This document shows positions 11,243 to 20,193 of a stretch of DNA of 64,000 nucleotides, piece by piece. Numbering within the stretch: position 1 is the stretch's first letter; each line of letters begins with the position of its first letter. Position numbers and translations under genes: made by a program. Below the pieces are notes generated by a model, which was not told the DNA's origin, made no database searches, and saw only the letters and a program-made list of their open reading frames with translations. Origin of the DNA: Flagellimonas profundi (GTDB lineage: Bacteria > Bacteroidota > Bacteroidia > Flavobacteriales > Flavobacteriaceae); contig NZ_JAFLNM010000006.1 in NCBI RefSeq assembly GCF_017313275.1, positions 61,065 to 125,064 on the forward strand, read 5' to 3'.

Positions 11243-12493
11243 TTAATGATCTAACCTGATTCCTTTAGAGCCGTTTTCCGAAGGATGGAGCTCATAAATG
11301 TATTCAGGTTCCAACTGTGGCTCTTTTCGGTGGGAGACAAAAACAATGGCAGAATCACTTTCTTTGGCTATTTTGTTTACCAAGGCTACAAATAAGTTGG
11401 CACTGGCATCGTCCAAACCAGCTGTGGGCTCATCCAAAATAAGTAAAGGTGGGTGCTTTACCATAGCGCGGGCCATCATTACCAAGCGTTTGTCCCCGAC
11501 AGATAAGTCCCTAAAGTGTTCGTTCTTTCTATGTTCTAGGTTTAAAAGATCTAGCCATTTGTTGGCCAGTTGTTTTTCGCTATCGGTTGGCAGCACATAA
11601 AGTCCAATAGAGTCATGTAATCCGGAAATGATCATATTTTCCAAGCTATGGTAACCACGAAATTTATTGGTGATGGCAGGGGTATAGTATCCAATTTTTT
11701 GTTTCAGGTCCCAAACACTTTCACCGCTCCCTTTTTTTTGTCCAAAAATGGTGAGGTATTGGCCGTAGCCTTTATGACTGTCACCTGTGATCATGGACAA
11801 TAATGTGGACTTCCCGCTCCCATTGGGGCCGATCAGTTGCCAGAACTCCCCTTTTTTGATGGTCCAATCTATGTTGTTAAGCACTTGGCGGCCATCAAAA
11901 CCAACGGAGACCTTTTTAAAGCTAACCAATTCCTTTAGGTCAAGAGCAACAGGGGACAAGGGTGGTGGTATGGTACCGTTAAAACTGATGGATTTGGTTT
12001 TGTTTTCTTCCCAAAAGACATCAGGGGATTCATACTGATGCAAGCTATCCCCATCCAGTTTAAAAAAGTGGTTGGTATGCGGCAATATATCATCCAATCT
12101 GCTCGCTAATTGAACCAAAATTTTGTGGGAGGCAATATCCAAAAGCTGTTCTTTAAGTTTCGCTTGGGTGGCTATATCCAAATTGTCAAAAGGATTTACA
12201 AGCACCATAAAATCAGGGTTCTGCTGCAACAAGTAGTTGAGTAGGGCCTTTTTCTGTTCACCGCTGCTCATGGTTTTTAAGGGTTGTTCGCCGTTCTTGG
12301 TCAAAATCTTGATGTCGTGACGGTCTTCTTCGTCCATGTATCGATTGATTTCCGATCGAGAAAAAAGAAGCCCTTTTAAAGGTTGTAGCGCTAGCAATCC
12401 ATCAACTGCACGATGACTGAGCAAGTCCTGGACCAATTGGTCGGTGTTGGAATTGTTTTGTATAAGAATAGCGTAGCTTTTGGGTGGCTTCAT
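11243..12493 (-). CDS. Tandem ABC ATPase, ModF-like, with a degenerate first domain
   Basis: A 416-residue protein of two ABC nucleotide-binding domains and no membrane segment. The C-terminal domain is complete: Walker A GPNGSGKST near residue 222, signature LSVGDKRLVMMARA near 330, Walker B LLILDEPTAGLD and the switch His in VFVSHR. The N-terminal domain has a signature-like MSSGEQKKALL and a Walker B-like segment (FMVLVNPFDNLD), but I see no Walker A lysine motif. It resembles the ModF/PhrA soluble ATPases, whose role is not settled. The truncated first domain is the odd point. It is followed by the glycosyltransferase gene and preceded within 30 bases by a GNAT gene. Confidence 0.8.
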   Translation of the reverse strand: MKPPKSYAILIQNNSNTDQLVQDLLSHRAVDGLLALQPLKGLLFSRSEINRYMDEEDRHDIKILTKNGEQPLKTMSSGEQKKALLNYLLQQNPDFMVLVNPFDNLDIATQAKLKEQLLDIASHKILVQLASRLDDILPHTNHFFKLDGDSLHQYESPDVFWEENKTKSISFNGTIPPPLSPVALDLKELVSFKKVSVGFDGRQVLNNIDWTIKKGEFWQLIGPNGSGKSTLLSMITGDSHKGYGQYLTIFGQKKGSGESVWDLKQKIGYYTPAITNKFRGYHSLENMIISGLHDSIGLYVLPTDSEKQLANKWLDLLNLEHRKNEHFRDLSVGDKRLVMMARAMVKHPPLLILDEPTAGLDDASANLFVALVNKIAKESDSAIVFVSHRKEPQLEPEYIYELHPSENGSKGIRLDH

Positions 12494-12523
12494 GTGGCAA
12501 AACGTATGACCCTAAAATTACGA

Positions 12524-13048
12524 TTATCCTTGGTTCACCCGAAAAATATGAACCGGATTATTCTTGTATGTGGTGGTTTTGTCCAACAACATACCATTTT
12601 TAAGTGCTACTTTTTGCGATGGCAGATTGTCCACATGGATAATGGAAATCAATGAATCTGCAAGATTGTTTTCAAAGGCAAACTCCTTACATTTTTTAGC
12701 AGCTTCGAAAGCAAACCCTTGTAGCCAAAAATTTGGTAATACCGAATACCCAATTTCCAGTTCTTTTACATTATCCACGGTTTGAACAAGGAGCCCACAG
12801 ATTCCGACCAGCTCTCTAGATTCTTTTAAAATAAGAGCGTTCATTCCACCCAAATCATTATCGTAGCGTTCAAAAACTCGATCAAACTGTGTTCTGCATG
12901 CTTCAACGGGGTTAGTGGGAAGTCCTTGCCAATATTGGGTGGATTTTGGGTTGTGGTAAAAGGGTAGCCAATCCTCAAAATCCGACTCTTCGAGCTTTCG
13001 AAAAATCAAACGATTCGAAACTTGATTTTCTAAGAGATATTTAGGCAT
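12524..13048 (-). CDS. GNAT family N-acetyltransferase (RimJ/RimL type)
   Basis: A 174-residue Acetyltransf_3-type protein. It opens with the usual SNRLIFRKLEESDFEDWLPF segment, and the GNAT core includes ELEIGYSVLPNFWLQGFAFEAAK, the acetyl-CoA pyrophosphate-binding loop region (degenerate Q/R-x-x-G-x-A). VDNLPSQKVALKNGM near the C-terminus is the standard final motif. The substrate cannot be read from sequence. It starts directly after the DUF192 gene stop on the same strand, so lgt, DUF192 and GNAT are likely co-transcribed. Confidence 0.88.
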   Translation of the reverse strand: MPKYLLENQVSNRLIFRKLEESDFEDWLPFYHNPKSTQYWQGLPTNPVEACRTQFDRVFERYDNDLGGMNALILKESRELVGICGLLVQTVDNVKELEIGYSVLPNFWLQGFAFEAAKKCKEFAFENNLADSLISIIHVDNLPSQKVALKNGMLLDKTTTYKNNPVHIFRVNQG

Positions 13049-13537
13049 TTAATTACGCGAAAATGAGATGCTATCCCCAACTTGCAAACCTAATTGGTCG
13101 GAAAGCCCTGCATTGATTTCCAACACATATTTTGCGGGCGCATTGGAAGGAAGCGTATCTTCATTGAAGGGTTCAGCGTTTTTTTGGAAGCTCACAATTT
13201 TCATTCCTGAATTAATGTAAATAATGTCCAAAGGGATTTCGGTGTTTTTCATGTAAAAGTACTGTAAAGACTCTGTAGGCTGAATGAAGAGCATACCTCG
13301 ATCTTCTCTCATGGATTTTCGGTACATAAGTCCAGTTTGGGTCTCGTACTCCGTTTCGGCTATCTCAATATCAAAATTGGCCTTGATGGAATCTGTTTCT
13401 GTGGACAGTACGGCAAGTTCACCTTCTTTGGTAAAGGTGATGTTTTCTGTTTTAATGGATCGTTTGGACTCCGTTTTGCATGATGCCAAAACAATGGTCA
13501 ACGCCAAAAGGACTACTTTTAAAATTTGTATCATCAA
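13049..13537 (-). CDS. DUF192 domain lipoprotein
   Basis: A 162-residue protein with a lipoprotein signal (Cys at about residue 20 in TIVLASC) and a C-terminal DUF192 domain. The domain markers are E.A.T...Q.GLMYRKSMREDRGMLFI near 84-107, YFMKNTEIPLDIIYI near 115 and GLSDQLGLQVGD near 150. The domain is a compact beta fold of unproven function found in exported proteins. Its start codon lies one base after the lgt stop, which suggests translational coupling. Confidence 0.9.
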   Translation of the reverse strand: MMIQILKVVLLALTIVLASCKTESKRSIKTENITFTKEGELAVLSTETDSIKANFDIEIAETEYETQTGLMYRKSMREDRGMLFIQPTESLQYFYMKNTEIPLDIIYINSGMKIVSFQKNAEPFNEDTLPSNAPAKYVLEINAGLSDQLGLQVGDSISFSRN

Positions 13538-13538
13538 A

Positions 13539-14501
13539 TTACAGTTCTACGGGTGCAGGTTTTATCATAAAGTACACCCCGATAAGTATCATTGGGATGC
13601 TGAGCCATTGCCCTGTAGAAAGCATTCCCAAAGCATCTTCGAATCCACCTTGACTTTTCTTGTAGAATTCCACAAAGAACCGTACCACGAACAAGAGTAC
13701 CATGAACAACCCGAAAAGGAAACCTGGTTTGTTCTTCCAATCCGTTTTCCAATACAACAGGTAAAGTGCTATAAATACTAAAACGTAGCAGAAAGCCTCG
13801 TACAATTGAGCTGGGTGACGATAGGGAATGGATTGTAGCACCTCCGAAAATTCTGGATTGTGCTGAATGGCTTTGTACGCCGCGTTCGGGGTTTGCTCCT
13901 TGGTGAGTGCCATGGCCTGATAAGCTGGCATATCGTCCGAATCGCGGATAAAACGGGTTGCAAGAAAATAGGACTCATCTACTTTTTTACCGTTGATTTC
14001 GGAGTTGAAAAAATTACCGAACCTCACGAAAGCCGCACCAATGGCTGACGGAATTACCAATCTGTCCAACAGCCAAAGCATTTTAATGTCTTTCCATTTA
14101 CGGGTATACAGCCATATACCGATAATGGCCGCAATGGTAGCACCATGGCTGGCCAAGCCTGTAAACCCAGTAAACTCATAACCATTGATAATACCGAAAA
14201 GAGAACTGTTCGCACTTTCTCGAATCGGTAACAGGATTTCCGCCAAATGGTCTTTATAGTAGTCCCAATCATAAAAGAAAACATGTCCCAAACGGGCACC
14301 CAACATAATTGAGACCACGGTATAAATAAAAAGGGAATCCAGTTTTTCCATGGATTTCTTTTCATTCAGGAAGATTTTCTTCATGATGAACCACCCAACG
14401 ACAAAGGCCGCGATCCATAACAAATTGTAATATTTTATCTGTAGAAAACCCAGTTTAAAAAGGGTTCCTTCGGGGTTCCAGTCAAATCCGAGGAAATACA
14501 T
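13539..14501 (-). CDS. lgt: Prolipoprotein diacylglyceryl transferase
   Basis: Inner-membrane enzyme that attaches diacylglycerol from phosphatidylglycerol to the lipobox Cys, the first step of lipoprotein maturation. The 320-residue protein has several membrane helices. It carries the Lgt signatures GLASHGATIAAIIG near residue 111 (counterpart of the HGG motif), RFGNFFNSEINGK near 160, and RHPAQLYEA near 225. Length is normal for the Bacteroidota form. It is the first gene of a tight lgt/DUF192/GNAT run. Many lipoproteins in this window would be its substrates. Confidence 0.96.
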   Translation of the reverse strand: MYFLGFDWNPEGTLFKLGFLQIKYYNLLWIAAFVVGWFIMKKIFLNEKKSMEKLDSLFIYTVVSIMLGARLGHVFFYDWDYYKDHLAEILLPIRESANSSLFGIINGYEFTGFTGLASHGATIAAIIGIWLYTRKWKDIKMLWLLDRLVIPSAIGAAFVRFGNFFNSEINGKKVDESYFLATRFIRDSDDMPAYQAMALTKEQTPNAAYKAIQHNPEFSEVLQSIPYRHPAQLYEAFCYVLVFIALYLLYWKTDWKNKPGFLFGLFMVLLFVVRFFVEFYKKSQGGFEDALGMLSTGQWLSIPMILIGVYFMIKPAPVEL

Positions 14502-14568
14502 TTATCTAAATTTTGGACTAATATAACTACTTTGAACGGTTGCACGGTATTAATTAAAGTTCAATTTT

Positions 14569-14790
14569 TCAGGGAACGGGGTCAAATCCGCTTCCGCCCC
14601 AGGGGTTGCAACTGGCGATGCGTTTAATGGAAAGCCATCCCCCTTTAAAAAGCCCGTGCTTTTTTAAGGCTTCCAAGGTGTATTGGGAGCACGTAGGGGT
14701 GTAGCGGCATGTGGAGGGAAACATGGGGGAGATAAAAAGCTGGTAAAACCTTACCAGCAAAACAAATGGCGCTATCAAAATTTTCTTCAT
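14569..14790 (-). CDS. yidD: Membrane protein insertion efficiency factor YidD
   Basis: A small cytoplasmic-face protein thought to assist YidC-dependent insertion. From the chosen ATG ([17 protein letters not shown]) it is 73 residues, with the family's [17 protein letters not shown] and [13 protein letters not shown] motifs. An in-frame start seven codons upstream (to 14811) exists, but the family normally begins at MKKIL. A terminator separates it from the DUF779 gene upstream, and lgt lies 67 bases downstream on the same strand. Confidence 0.92.
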   Translation of the reverse strand: MKKILIAPFVLLVRFYQLFISPMFPSTCRYTPTCSQYTLEALKKHGLFKGGWLSIKRIASCNPWGGSGFDPVP

Positions 14791-14827
14791 GCTTTCTATG
14801 GAACAAAACAAAGAACAAGGTATGAAA

Positions 14828-14850
14828 AAGCCCCGACAAAGTCGGGGCTT
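14828..14850 (-). terminator. Intrinsic terminator after the DUF779 gene
   Basis: A perfect 10-bp stem (AAGCCCCGAC/GTCGGGGCTT) with loop AAA. The run of As to its left becomes a U tract in minus-strand transcripts. Confidence 0.85.
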
Positions 14851-14853
14851 GGG

Positions 14854-15240
14854 TTAAACTTCTTCAGCGGGTTGCACGGGCTCCAAATGTTCCCGTTCCT
14901 CGTCTGTGTACAATCGTGACTTAATGACAAAACGTAGTCCCAACGGAATTTCCAGACTAAAACTGGCACCACGTCCTGTAGTTACATCGACTGTAAGCTG
15001 TGTGTGTTTCCAGTATTCGAACTGGTCCTTGCTCATGAAAAAATCGCACCCGTGGATGGTACCCAATTTAACATCGTTTTCATTGAGCATCAATTCTCCT
15101 TTTGGAAAGCACATAGGGGAGGAGCCGTCGCAGCACCCGCCACTTTGATGGAACATAAGTTCCCCATGGCGTTCCCTGAGCTGATCAATGATTTCTATGG
15201 CCTTGTCCGAAACCAACACGCGTTTTATCAAATTTTCCAT
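14854..15240 (-). CDS. DUF779 domain protein linked to aldehyde dehydrogenase
   Basis: A 128-residue protein with the DUF779 hallmark cysteine-rich segment HQSGGCCDGSSPMCFPKGE near residues 31-49, followed by GCDFFMSKDQFEYWKHTQLTVDV. It is one base downstream of the aldehyde dehydrogenase gene on the same strand, the common arrangement for this family. That context suggests an accessory or redox role for the dehydrogenase, but the activity is not established. Confidence 0.9.
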   Translation of the reverse strand: MENLIKRVLVSDKAIEIIDQLRERHGELMFHQSGGCCDGSSPMCFPKGELMLNENDVKLGTIHGCDFFMSKDQFEYWKHTQLTVDVTTGRGASFSLEIPLGLRFVIKSRLYTDEEREHLEPVQPAEEV

Positions 15241-15241
15241 C

Positions 15242-16765
15242 CTAGAAAAAGCCCAATTTGTTCTTATCGTAAGAAATAAGCATGTTTTTGGTCTGGGTGT
15301 AATGGCTGAGCATCATTTTATGGTTTTCTCTTCCAATACCTGACTTTTTGTACCCTCCAAATGGTGCGTGGGCAGGGTAGTTGTGATAGCAATTCACCCA
15401 AACTCTACCAGCTTGAATCTGTCGGGAGATTTTATAGGCTTGGTGCATGTCACGTGTCCAAACCCCTGCACCCAAACCATAAAGGGTATCGTTGGCTATT
15501 TCCAGAGCTTCGGCTTCATCTTTAAAGGTGGTGACGCAGACCACAGGGCCAAAAATTTCTTCTTGGAAGACACGCATTTTGTTGTTTCCTTTCAAAATGG
15601 TGGGTTGGATGTAATATCCACCTTCCAAACCTTCGTTGTAGGCAGCTTCGCCTCCTGCCAATACTTCACATCCTTCTTCTTTGCCAATTTGGATGTAGTT
15701 CATGATTTTTTCGAACTGATCGTTGGATGCTTGGGCGCCCATCATGGTGGTTGGGTCTAGAGGGTGACCAAGTTTAATGGCTTTGGTGCGTTCCACGACA
15801 CGCTCAATGAATTTATCATAAATGTTTTCCTGAACCAGTATTCTGGATGGGCAGGTACAAACTTCACCTTGGTTCAAGGCGAACATCACGGCACCTTCCA
15901 AACATTTGTCGAAGAACTCATCATCTGCATCCATAATACTTTCGAAGAAAACGTTCGGGGATTTACCGCCCAATTCCAATGTCACAGGAATAATGTTCTT
16001 GGAAGCATATTGCATGATCAATTGTCCTGTAGTGGTCTCTCCCGTGAAGGCAATTTTTTTAATCCGTGGACTGGAGGCCAATGGCTTTCCTGCCTCCAAC
16101 CCAAATCCGTTAACAATATTGAGTACACCTGCGGGCAGAATATCCTCGATCAGTTCCATCAAAATAAGTATTCCAACGGGTGTTTGTTCTGCAGGCTTGA
16201 GCACTACACAGTTTCCTGCGGCCAATGCTGGTGCCAATTTCCAAGCGGCCATCAAAATGGGGAAGTTCCAAGGAATAATTTGCCCTACTACACCAAGTGG
16301 CTCCATTACATTCATGGAAACCGTGTTGCTGTCCAATTCGCTTACCGAACCTTCCTCTGCACGGATTACTCCTGCAAAATACCTGAAGTGGTCAATGGCC
16401 AATGGCATATCCGCGGCACGGGTCTCGCGTATCGCCTTCCCATTGTCCCAAGTTTCGGCGCGGGCCAAAGCCTCAAGGTTGTTCTCCATCACATCGGCAA
16501 TCTTTAATAATAGATTGCTACGGTATGTGGCGGAGGAATTGTTCCATTCTGGAGCTGCCGCCCATGCAGCATCAATGGCCTTGTCCACATCTTCGGCAGT
16601 GGACCGTGCAATTTTGGTGAATGCGTTTCCATCTACAGGGGAAATATTGTCAAAATATTCTCCTTTGGTCGGCGGGGTCCATTTTCCACCGATGTAATTT
16701 TCATACTGATCTTTGAACTTTGGTTTTTCCAAAACACTACGTTCAGTAGTTTGTACATTGCTCAT
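15242..16765 (-). CDS. NAD(P)+-dependent aldehyde dehydrogenase (AldB/ExaC type)
   Basis: Oxidises an aldehyde to the acid. The 507-residue protein has the ALDH fold: [21 protein letters not shown] near residue 165, general-base motif [12 protein letters not shown] near 265, catalytic Cys in [11 protein letters not shown] near 298-308, and EIFGPVV near 400. The sequence resembles acetaldehyde/short-chain aldehyde dehydrogenases found with DUF779. It is divergent from an AraC-family gene (16978, +), which probably controls it. The in vivo substrate is inferred to be a short aliphatic aldehyde. Confidence 0.92.
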   Translation of the reverse strand: MSNVQTTERSVLEKPKFKDQYENYIGGKWTPPTKGEYFDNISPVDGNAFTKIARSTAEDVDKAIDAAWAAAPEWNNSSATYRSNLLLKIADVMENNLEALARAETWDNGKAIRETRAADMPLAIDHFRYFAGVIRAEEGSVSELDSNTVSMNVMEPLGVVGQIIPWNFPILMAAWKLAPALAAGNCVVLKPAEQTPVGILILMELIEDILPAGVLNIVNGFGLEAGKPLASSPRIKKIAFTGETTTGQLIMQYASKNIIPVTLELGGKSPNVFFESIMDADDEFFDKCLEGAVMFALNQGEVCTCPSRILVQENIYDKFIERVVERTKAIKLGHPLDPTTMMGAQASNDQFEKIMNYIQIGKEEGCEVLAGGEAAYNEGLEGGYYIQPTILKGNNKMRVFQEEIFGPVVCVTTFKDEAEALEIANDTLYGLGAGVWTRDMHQAYKISRQIQAGRVWVNCYHNYPAHAPFGGYKKSGIGRENHKMMLSHYTQTKNMLISYDKNKLGFF

Positions 16766-16797
16766 AATACGTGTTGTTAAAGTTAATTTTTATGTTC

Positions 16798-16813
16798 GTC
16801 CACAGTTTGTCCA
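16798..16813. promoter_or_regulatory. Possible AraC-type operator: two GTCCA direct repeats
   Basis: GTCCA occurs at 16798-16802 and 16809-16813, a period of 11 bases (about one helical turn). It lies 33-48 bases upstream of the aldehyde dehydrogenase start and within the divergent promoter region. AraC-family proteins commonly bind direct repeats at this period. The match is short and could be chance. Confidence 0.25.
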
Positions 16814-16977
16814 AGTGGCTGATTTTAAAAGTATTGATTTTGAACCCCGGACATCTGACGTATTCTATTAATGACATGACCAATCCTCTTTGTTTTTATA
16901 TTTTTAACAAAATATCACATCATATTTTTTATATTTAGTAAGTATTTGTACAATATATTAAGGAGTAGATATTTTAT

Positions 16978-17886
16978 ATGCAGTTGCCAGAACGATTTTA
17001 TAAGGAGAGAAAACTTGAACATTTGGTCGAGAACCAAACATCGTATACGTTGAATAACGCATCGATGCACGTTTTTGAGACCCATCTGCAGGCCGAAAAA
17101 GTGCTACTTCAATTTGACCAACCTGTACTTGCCTCCATGTTGATAGGAAAAAAGGTAATGCATCTGAGAGATAAAAAATCGTTTGATTTTCTTCCGGGCG
17201 AATCCTTGATACTTCCATCCAACGAAGTCATGTGCATTGATTTTCCCGAAGCAAATGAAGAGAATCCGACACGTTGTTTGGCCATGGCCATTTCTGATGA
17301 GAAAATAAATAAGGTCATTAATTTGATGAACGAGGTAATTCCCAAACATGATGGTTCCGAGTGGGCTTTAATGGATTACAATTACCACTTTACCAACGAT
17401 GCCAGTATTTATGGCATTATTCAACGGTTATTGTATCTGTTCACGGAGAACCATCCGTCCAAGGACTATTTTGTGGACAATATGCTCCAAGAACTGATTA
17501 TTCGGATTTTGCAGGGCAACACGCGGGAAAAATATACCCAAAACGCATCCAAATTAAGCTCGAACAATAGGTTGGGCTATGTGATCGAATATATTTCCCA
17601 ACACTTGCACGAACCTTTGACCGTTAGTGATTTGAGTAAAAAGGCCTGTATGAGCGAATCGCATTTCCACAAGACATTTAAGGAAGAATTGGGGGTTACA
17701 CCGATTGACTACATCAACAGCGAACGCATAAAAATGGCCATCAACCTTTTAAAAGATCCGGATCGGAAAATAAAGGAGATTTATTTGGAATGTGGGTTTG
17801 AAAACCGTTCCTATTTCAACCGTTTGTTCAAGCGAAAAATTCATGTCTCGCCCGGGGAGTACCAATCAAAATTTGTGAAGTACTAA
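16978..17886 (+). CDS. AraC family transcriptional regulator
   Basis: A 302-residue regulator. Residues about 20-170 form an N-terminal cupin-like sensing domain of the AraC_N (PF06719) type. Residues about 195-300 form the double helix-turn-helix, with [28 protein letters not shown] and the second-helix signature [29 protein letters not shown]. It sits divergently from the aldehyde dehydrogenase/DUF779 pair with 212 bases between, so local control of that pair is likely. AAGGAG lies about 10 bases before the ATG. The gene converges on cysS with a 4-base overlap. Confidence 0.92.
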   Translation: MQLPERFYKERKLEHLVENQTSYTLNNASMHVFETHLQAEKVLLQFDQPVLASMLIGKKVMHLRDKKSFDFLPGESLILPSNEVMCIDFPEANEENPTRCLAMAISDEKINKVINLMNEVIPKHDGSEWALMDYNYHFTNDASIYGIIQRLLYLFTENHPSKDYFVDNMLQELIIRILQGNTREKYTQNASKLSSNNRLGYVIEYISQHLHEPLTVSDLSKKACMSESHFHKTFKEELGVTPIDYINSERIKMAINLLKDPDRKIKEIYLECGFENRSYFNRLFKRKIHVSPGEYQSKFVKY

Positions 17887-19364
17887 TTTACGCTGAAGGT
17901 AGTCCCGTCCTTGCCATCTTTGATCTGAATGCCCAATTCGATCAATTGATCTCTAATTTTGTCAGAAGTAGCGAAGTCCTTGTTCGCGCGAGCTTCGTTT
18001 CTAATATCGATCAATAATTCCATTACTCCGTTGAGTGTATTGGAATCATCTTTGGTCATGGATTGGTTTTCAATGCCAAGCACATCGTAAACAAAGGCTT
18101 TGAGCGAACTTGCAAGAACCTCCTTATCTTCTGCGGAAATAGCTTCCTTATCCTCCTTGATCAAGTTGATATGTTTAACGGCCTCGAACAACTGCGCGAT
18201 CAAAATCGGTGTGTTGAAGTCGTCGTTCATGGCATCGTAGCACTTCTGCTTCCAAGCGGCCACATCAAAATCTGATGTATCACCTGTTTTTAACGTATCG
18301 ATACTATCAAGGGCGTCCATCAAACGGTTATATCCTTTTTCGGAGGCTTGCAAAGCTTCATCACTAAGATCCAAAATACTGGTGTAGTGGGCCTGCATCA
18401 TAAAAAATCGAACTACTGCTGGTGTATATGGCTTGCTCAAAATGTTATTGTCACCGCTAAAAATCTCTGCAGGGTAAATATTGTTGTCCGTGGATTTGGA
18501 CATTTTTCTGCCGTTCAGGGTCAACATATTGGCGTGCATCCAATAGTTTACAGGCGATTTTCCCGTGCTGGCCTCTGCCTGTGCAATCTCGCACTCGTGG
18601 TGCGGAAATTTAAGGTCCATTCCTCCGCCGTGAATATCAAAGGTTTCGCCCAAATATTTGGTGCTCATAGCGGTGCACTCCAAATGCCATCCTGGGAAAC
18701 CATCTCCCCAAGGGGATGGCCAACGCATGATGTGCTGTGGTTCCGCTTTTTTCCAAAGGGCAAAATCCTGTGGGTTTCTTTTTTCGTCCTGGGCAGTAAG
18801 TTCGCGGGTGTTGGTAATCATATCCTCCAACTTTCTACCGCTCAATTTGCCGTAATCATGGTCTTTGTTGAACTTGAGCACATCAAAATAAACCGAACCG
18901 TTTGCCTCGTAGGCCAATCCTTTTTCAAGAATCTCCTTGATGATCTCTATCTGTTCAATGATATGACCTGTAGCAGTTGGCTCAATGCTCGGTGGCAATA
19001 AGTTGAATAATTGCAGGGTGTTGTGGAAGTCAACGGTATAGCGTTGTACCACCTCCATCGGCTCGATCTGCTCTAGTTTGGCTTTTTTAGCAATTTTGTC
19101 CTCACCTTCGTCCGCATCGTTTTCCAAGTGCCCGGCATCTGTAATGTTTCGGACGTAGCGTACCTTGTACCCCAGATGTTTGAAGTATCGGAAAATCATA
19201 TCAAAAGACATGAACGTGCGGCAATTGCCCAAGTGTACATTGCTGTAAACGGTGGGTCCGCAGACGTACATGCCTACATGACCTTCATTTATAGGTTTGA
19301 ATATGTCTTTTTTTCCGGTAAGCGAATTATGGATTCTTAAGGTTTGGTCTTTGTACAATTGCAT
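17883..19364 (-). CDS. cysS: Cysteinyl-tRNA synthetase
   Basis: Charges tRNA-Cys with cysteine. The 493-residue class I synthetase has the HIGH-equivalent [14 protein letters not shown] near residue 38 and the zinc ligands CGPTVY and WHLECTAMS...HHECE. KMSKS near 275 and a C-terminal DALR-type helical region are also present. Length is normal. folE lies 15 bases upstream on the same strand, so the two may share a transcript, folE being first. Confidence 0.97.
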   Translation of the reverse strand: MQLYKDQTLRIHNSLTGKKDIFKPINEGHVGMYVCGPTVYSNVHLGNCRTFMSFDMIFRYFKHLGYKVRYVRNITDAGHLENDADEGEDKIAKKAKLEQIEPMEVVQRYTVDFHNTLQLFNLLPPSIEPTATGHIIEQIEIIKEILEKGLAYEANGSVYFDVLKFNKDHDYGKLSGRKLEDMITNTRELTAQDEKRNPQDFALWKKAEPQHIMRWPSPWGDGFPGWHLECTAMSTKYLGETFDIHGGGMDLKFPHHECEIAQAEASTGKSPVNYWMHANMLTLNGRKMSKSTDNNIYPAEIFSGDNNILSKPYTPAVVRFFMMQAHYTSILDLSDEALQASEKGYNRLMDALDSIDTLKTGDTSDFDVAAWKQKCYDAMNDDFNTPILIAQLFEAVKHINLIKEDKEAISAEDKEVLASSLKAFVYDVLGIENQSMTKDDSNTLNGVMELLIDIRNEARANKDFATSDKIRDQLIELGIQIKDGKDGTTFSVN

Positions 19365-19379
19365 TTAAACAGTTGGTGT

Positions 19380-20060
19380 TTAAAATTCGGTATCTAGGTT
19401 GATGTAATCCAAAAATTCTCTCCGCGTGGCTTCTTCCTTGAACTTTCCACCATATTCAGCAGTTACTGTACTGCTGTCAATATCCCGTATTCCTCTGGAA
19501 TTCACACAAAGGTGTTTGGCATCGATAACGCAAGCCACATCTTCTGTGCCCAATACCTTTTGAAGCTCTTTTACAATTTGGATGTTCATACGTTCCTGAA
19601 CTTGGGGCCGCTTTGCAAAATAATCCACTACGCGGTTCATTTTGGAAAGGCCGACAACGGTTCCGTTGGAAATGTAGGCGATGTGCGCCCGCCCAACAAT
19701 GGGCAATAAGTGGTGCTCGCACGTGGAATAGACCACAATGTTTTTTTCCACCAACATTTCGCCATACTTGTACTTATTGTCAAAAGTTGATGATTTTGGC
19801 TTTCTGTCAGGGTGCAATCCGCCAAAGATTTCCTGCACATACATTTTGGCCACTCGTTTTGGAGTGCCTTTTAAACTGTCATCATCCAAATCAAGACCCA
19901 GGGTAAGCATAATTTCCCTTACGCTTTTTTGTATTCTTTCGATTTTTTCTTCATCGCTCAATACAAAAGCATCGTCCCTCATTGGGGTATCCGTTGAGGA
20001 ACCAACGTGGTCGTTTCCTCTTTCTTCATATTGTTCTTCCAATGCCTGCTCTAGTTTCAT
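19380..20060 (-). CDS. folE: GTP cyclohydrolase I
   Basis: Converts GTP to 7,8-dihydroneopterin triphosphate, the entry step to folate. The 226-residue protein has the family core after a hydrophilic N-terminal extension of about 45 residues. Zinc and catalytic residues are visible in STCEHHLLPIVGRAHIAYI near 113-130 and in HLCVNSRGIRD near 183, with GLSKMNRVVDYFAKRPQVQERM between. folP, the later folate gene, is in this window at 39.7 kb but unlinked. Confidence 0.97.
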   Translation of the reverse strand: MKLEQALEEQYEERGNDHVGSSTDTPMRDDAFVLSDEEKIERIQKSVREIMLTLGLDLDDDSLKGTPKRVAKMYVQEIFGGLHPDRKPKSSTFDNKYKYGEMLVEKNIVVYSTCEHHLLPIVGRAHIAYISNGTVVGLSKMNRVVDYFAKRPQVQERMNIQIVKELQKVLGTEDVACVIDAKHLCVNSRGIRDIDSSTVTAEYGGKFKEEATRREFLDYINLDTEF

Positions 20061-20193
20061 AGCTACTGCTTAAGAGGAGCAAAGATATACATTAATGACC
20101 GATTTAACATCTGCTATCGGGGGTTTGACAACATAAATTATTGTTAACCCTAGCACCACGGTACTTTTATAATGCCCAAACCTACAGTCTTTT

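Noticed and set aside
16766..16977. Riboswitch or long palindromic operator between ald and araC
   Set aside because: Only AT-rich sequence and the short GTCCA repeats are seen; no extended conserved secondary structure.
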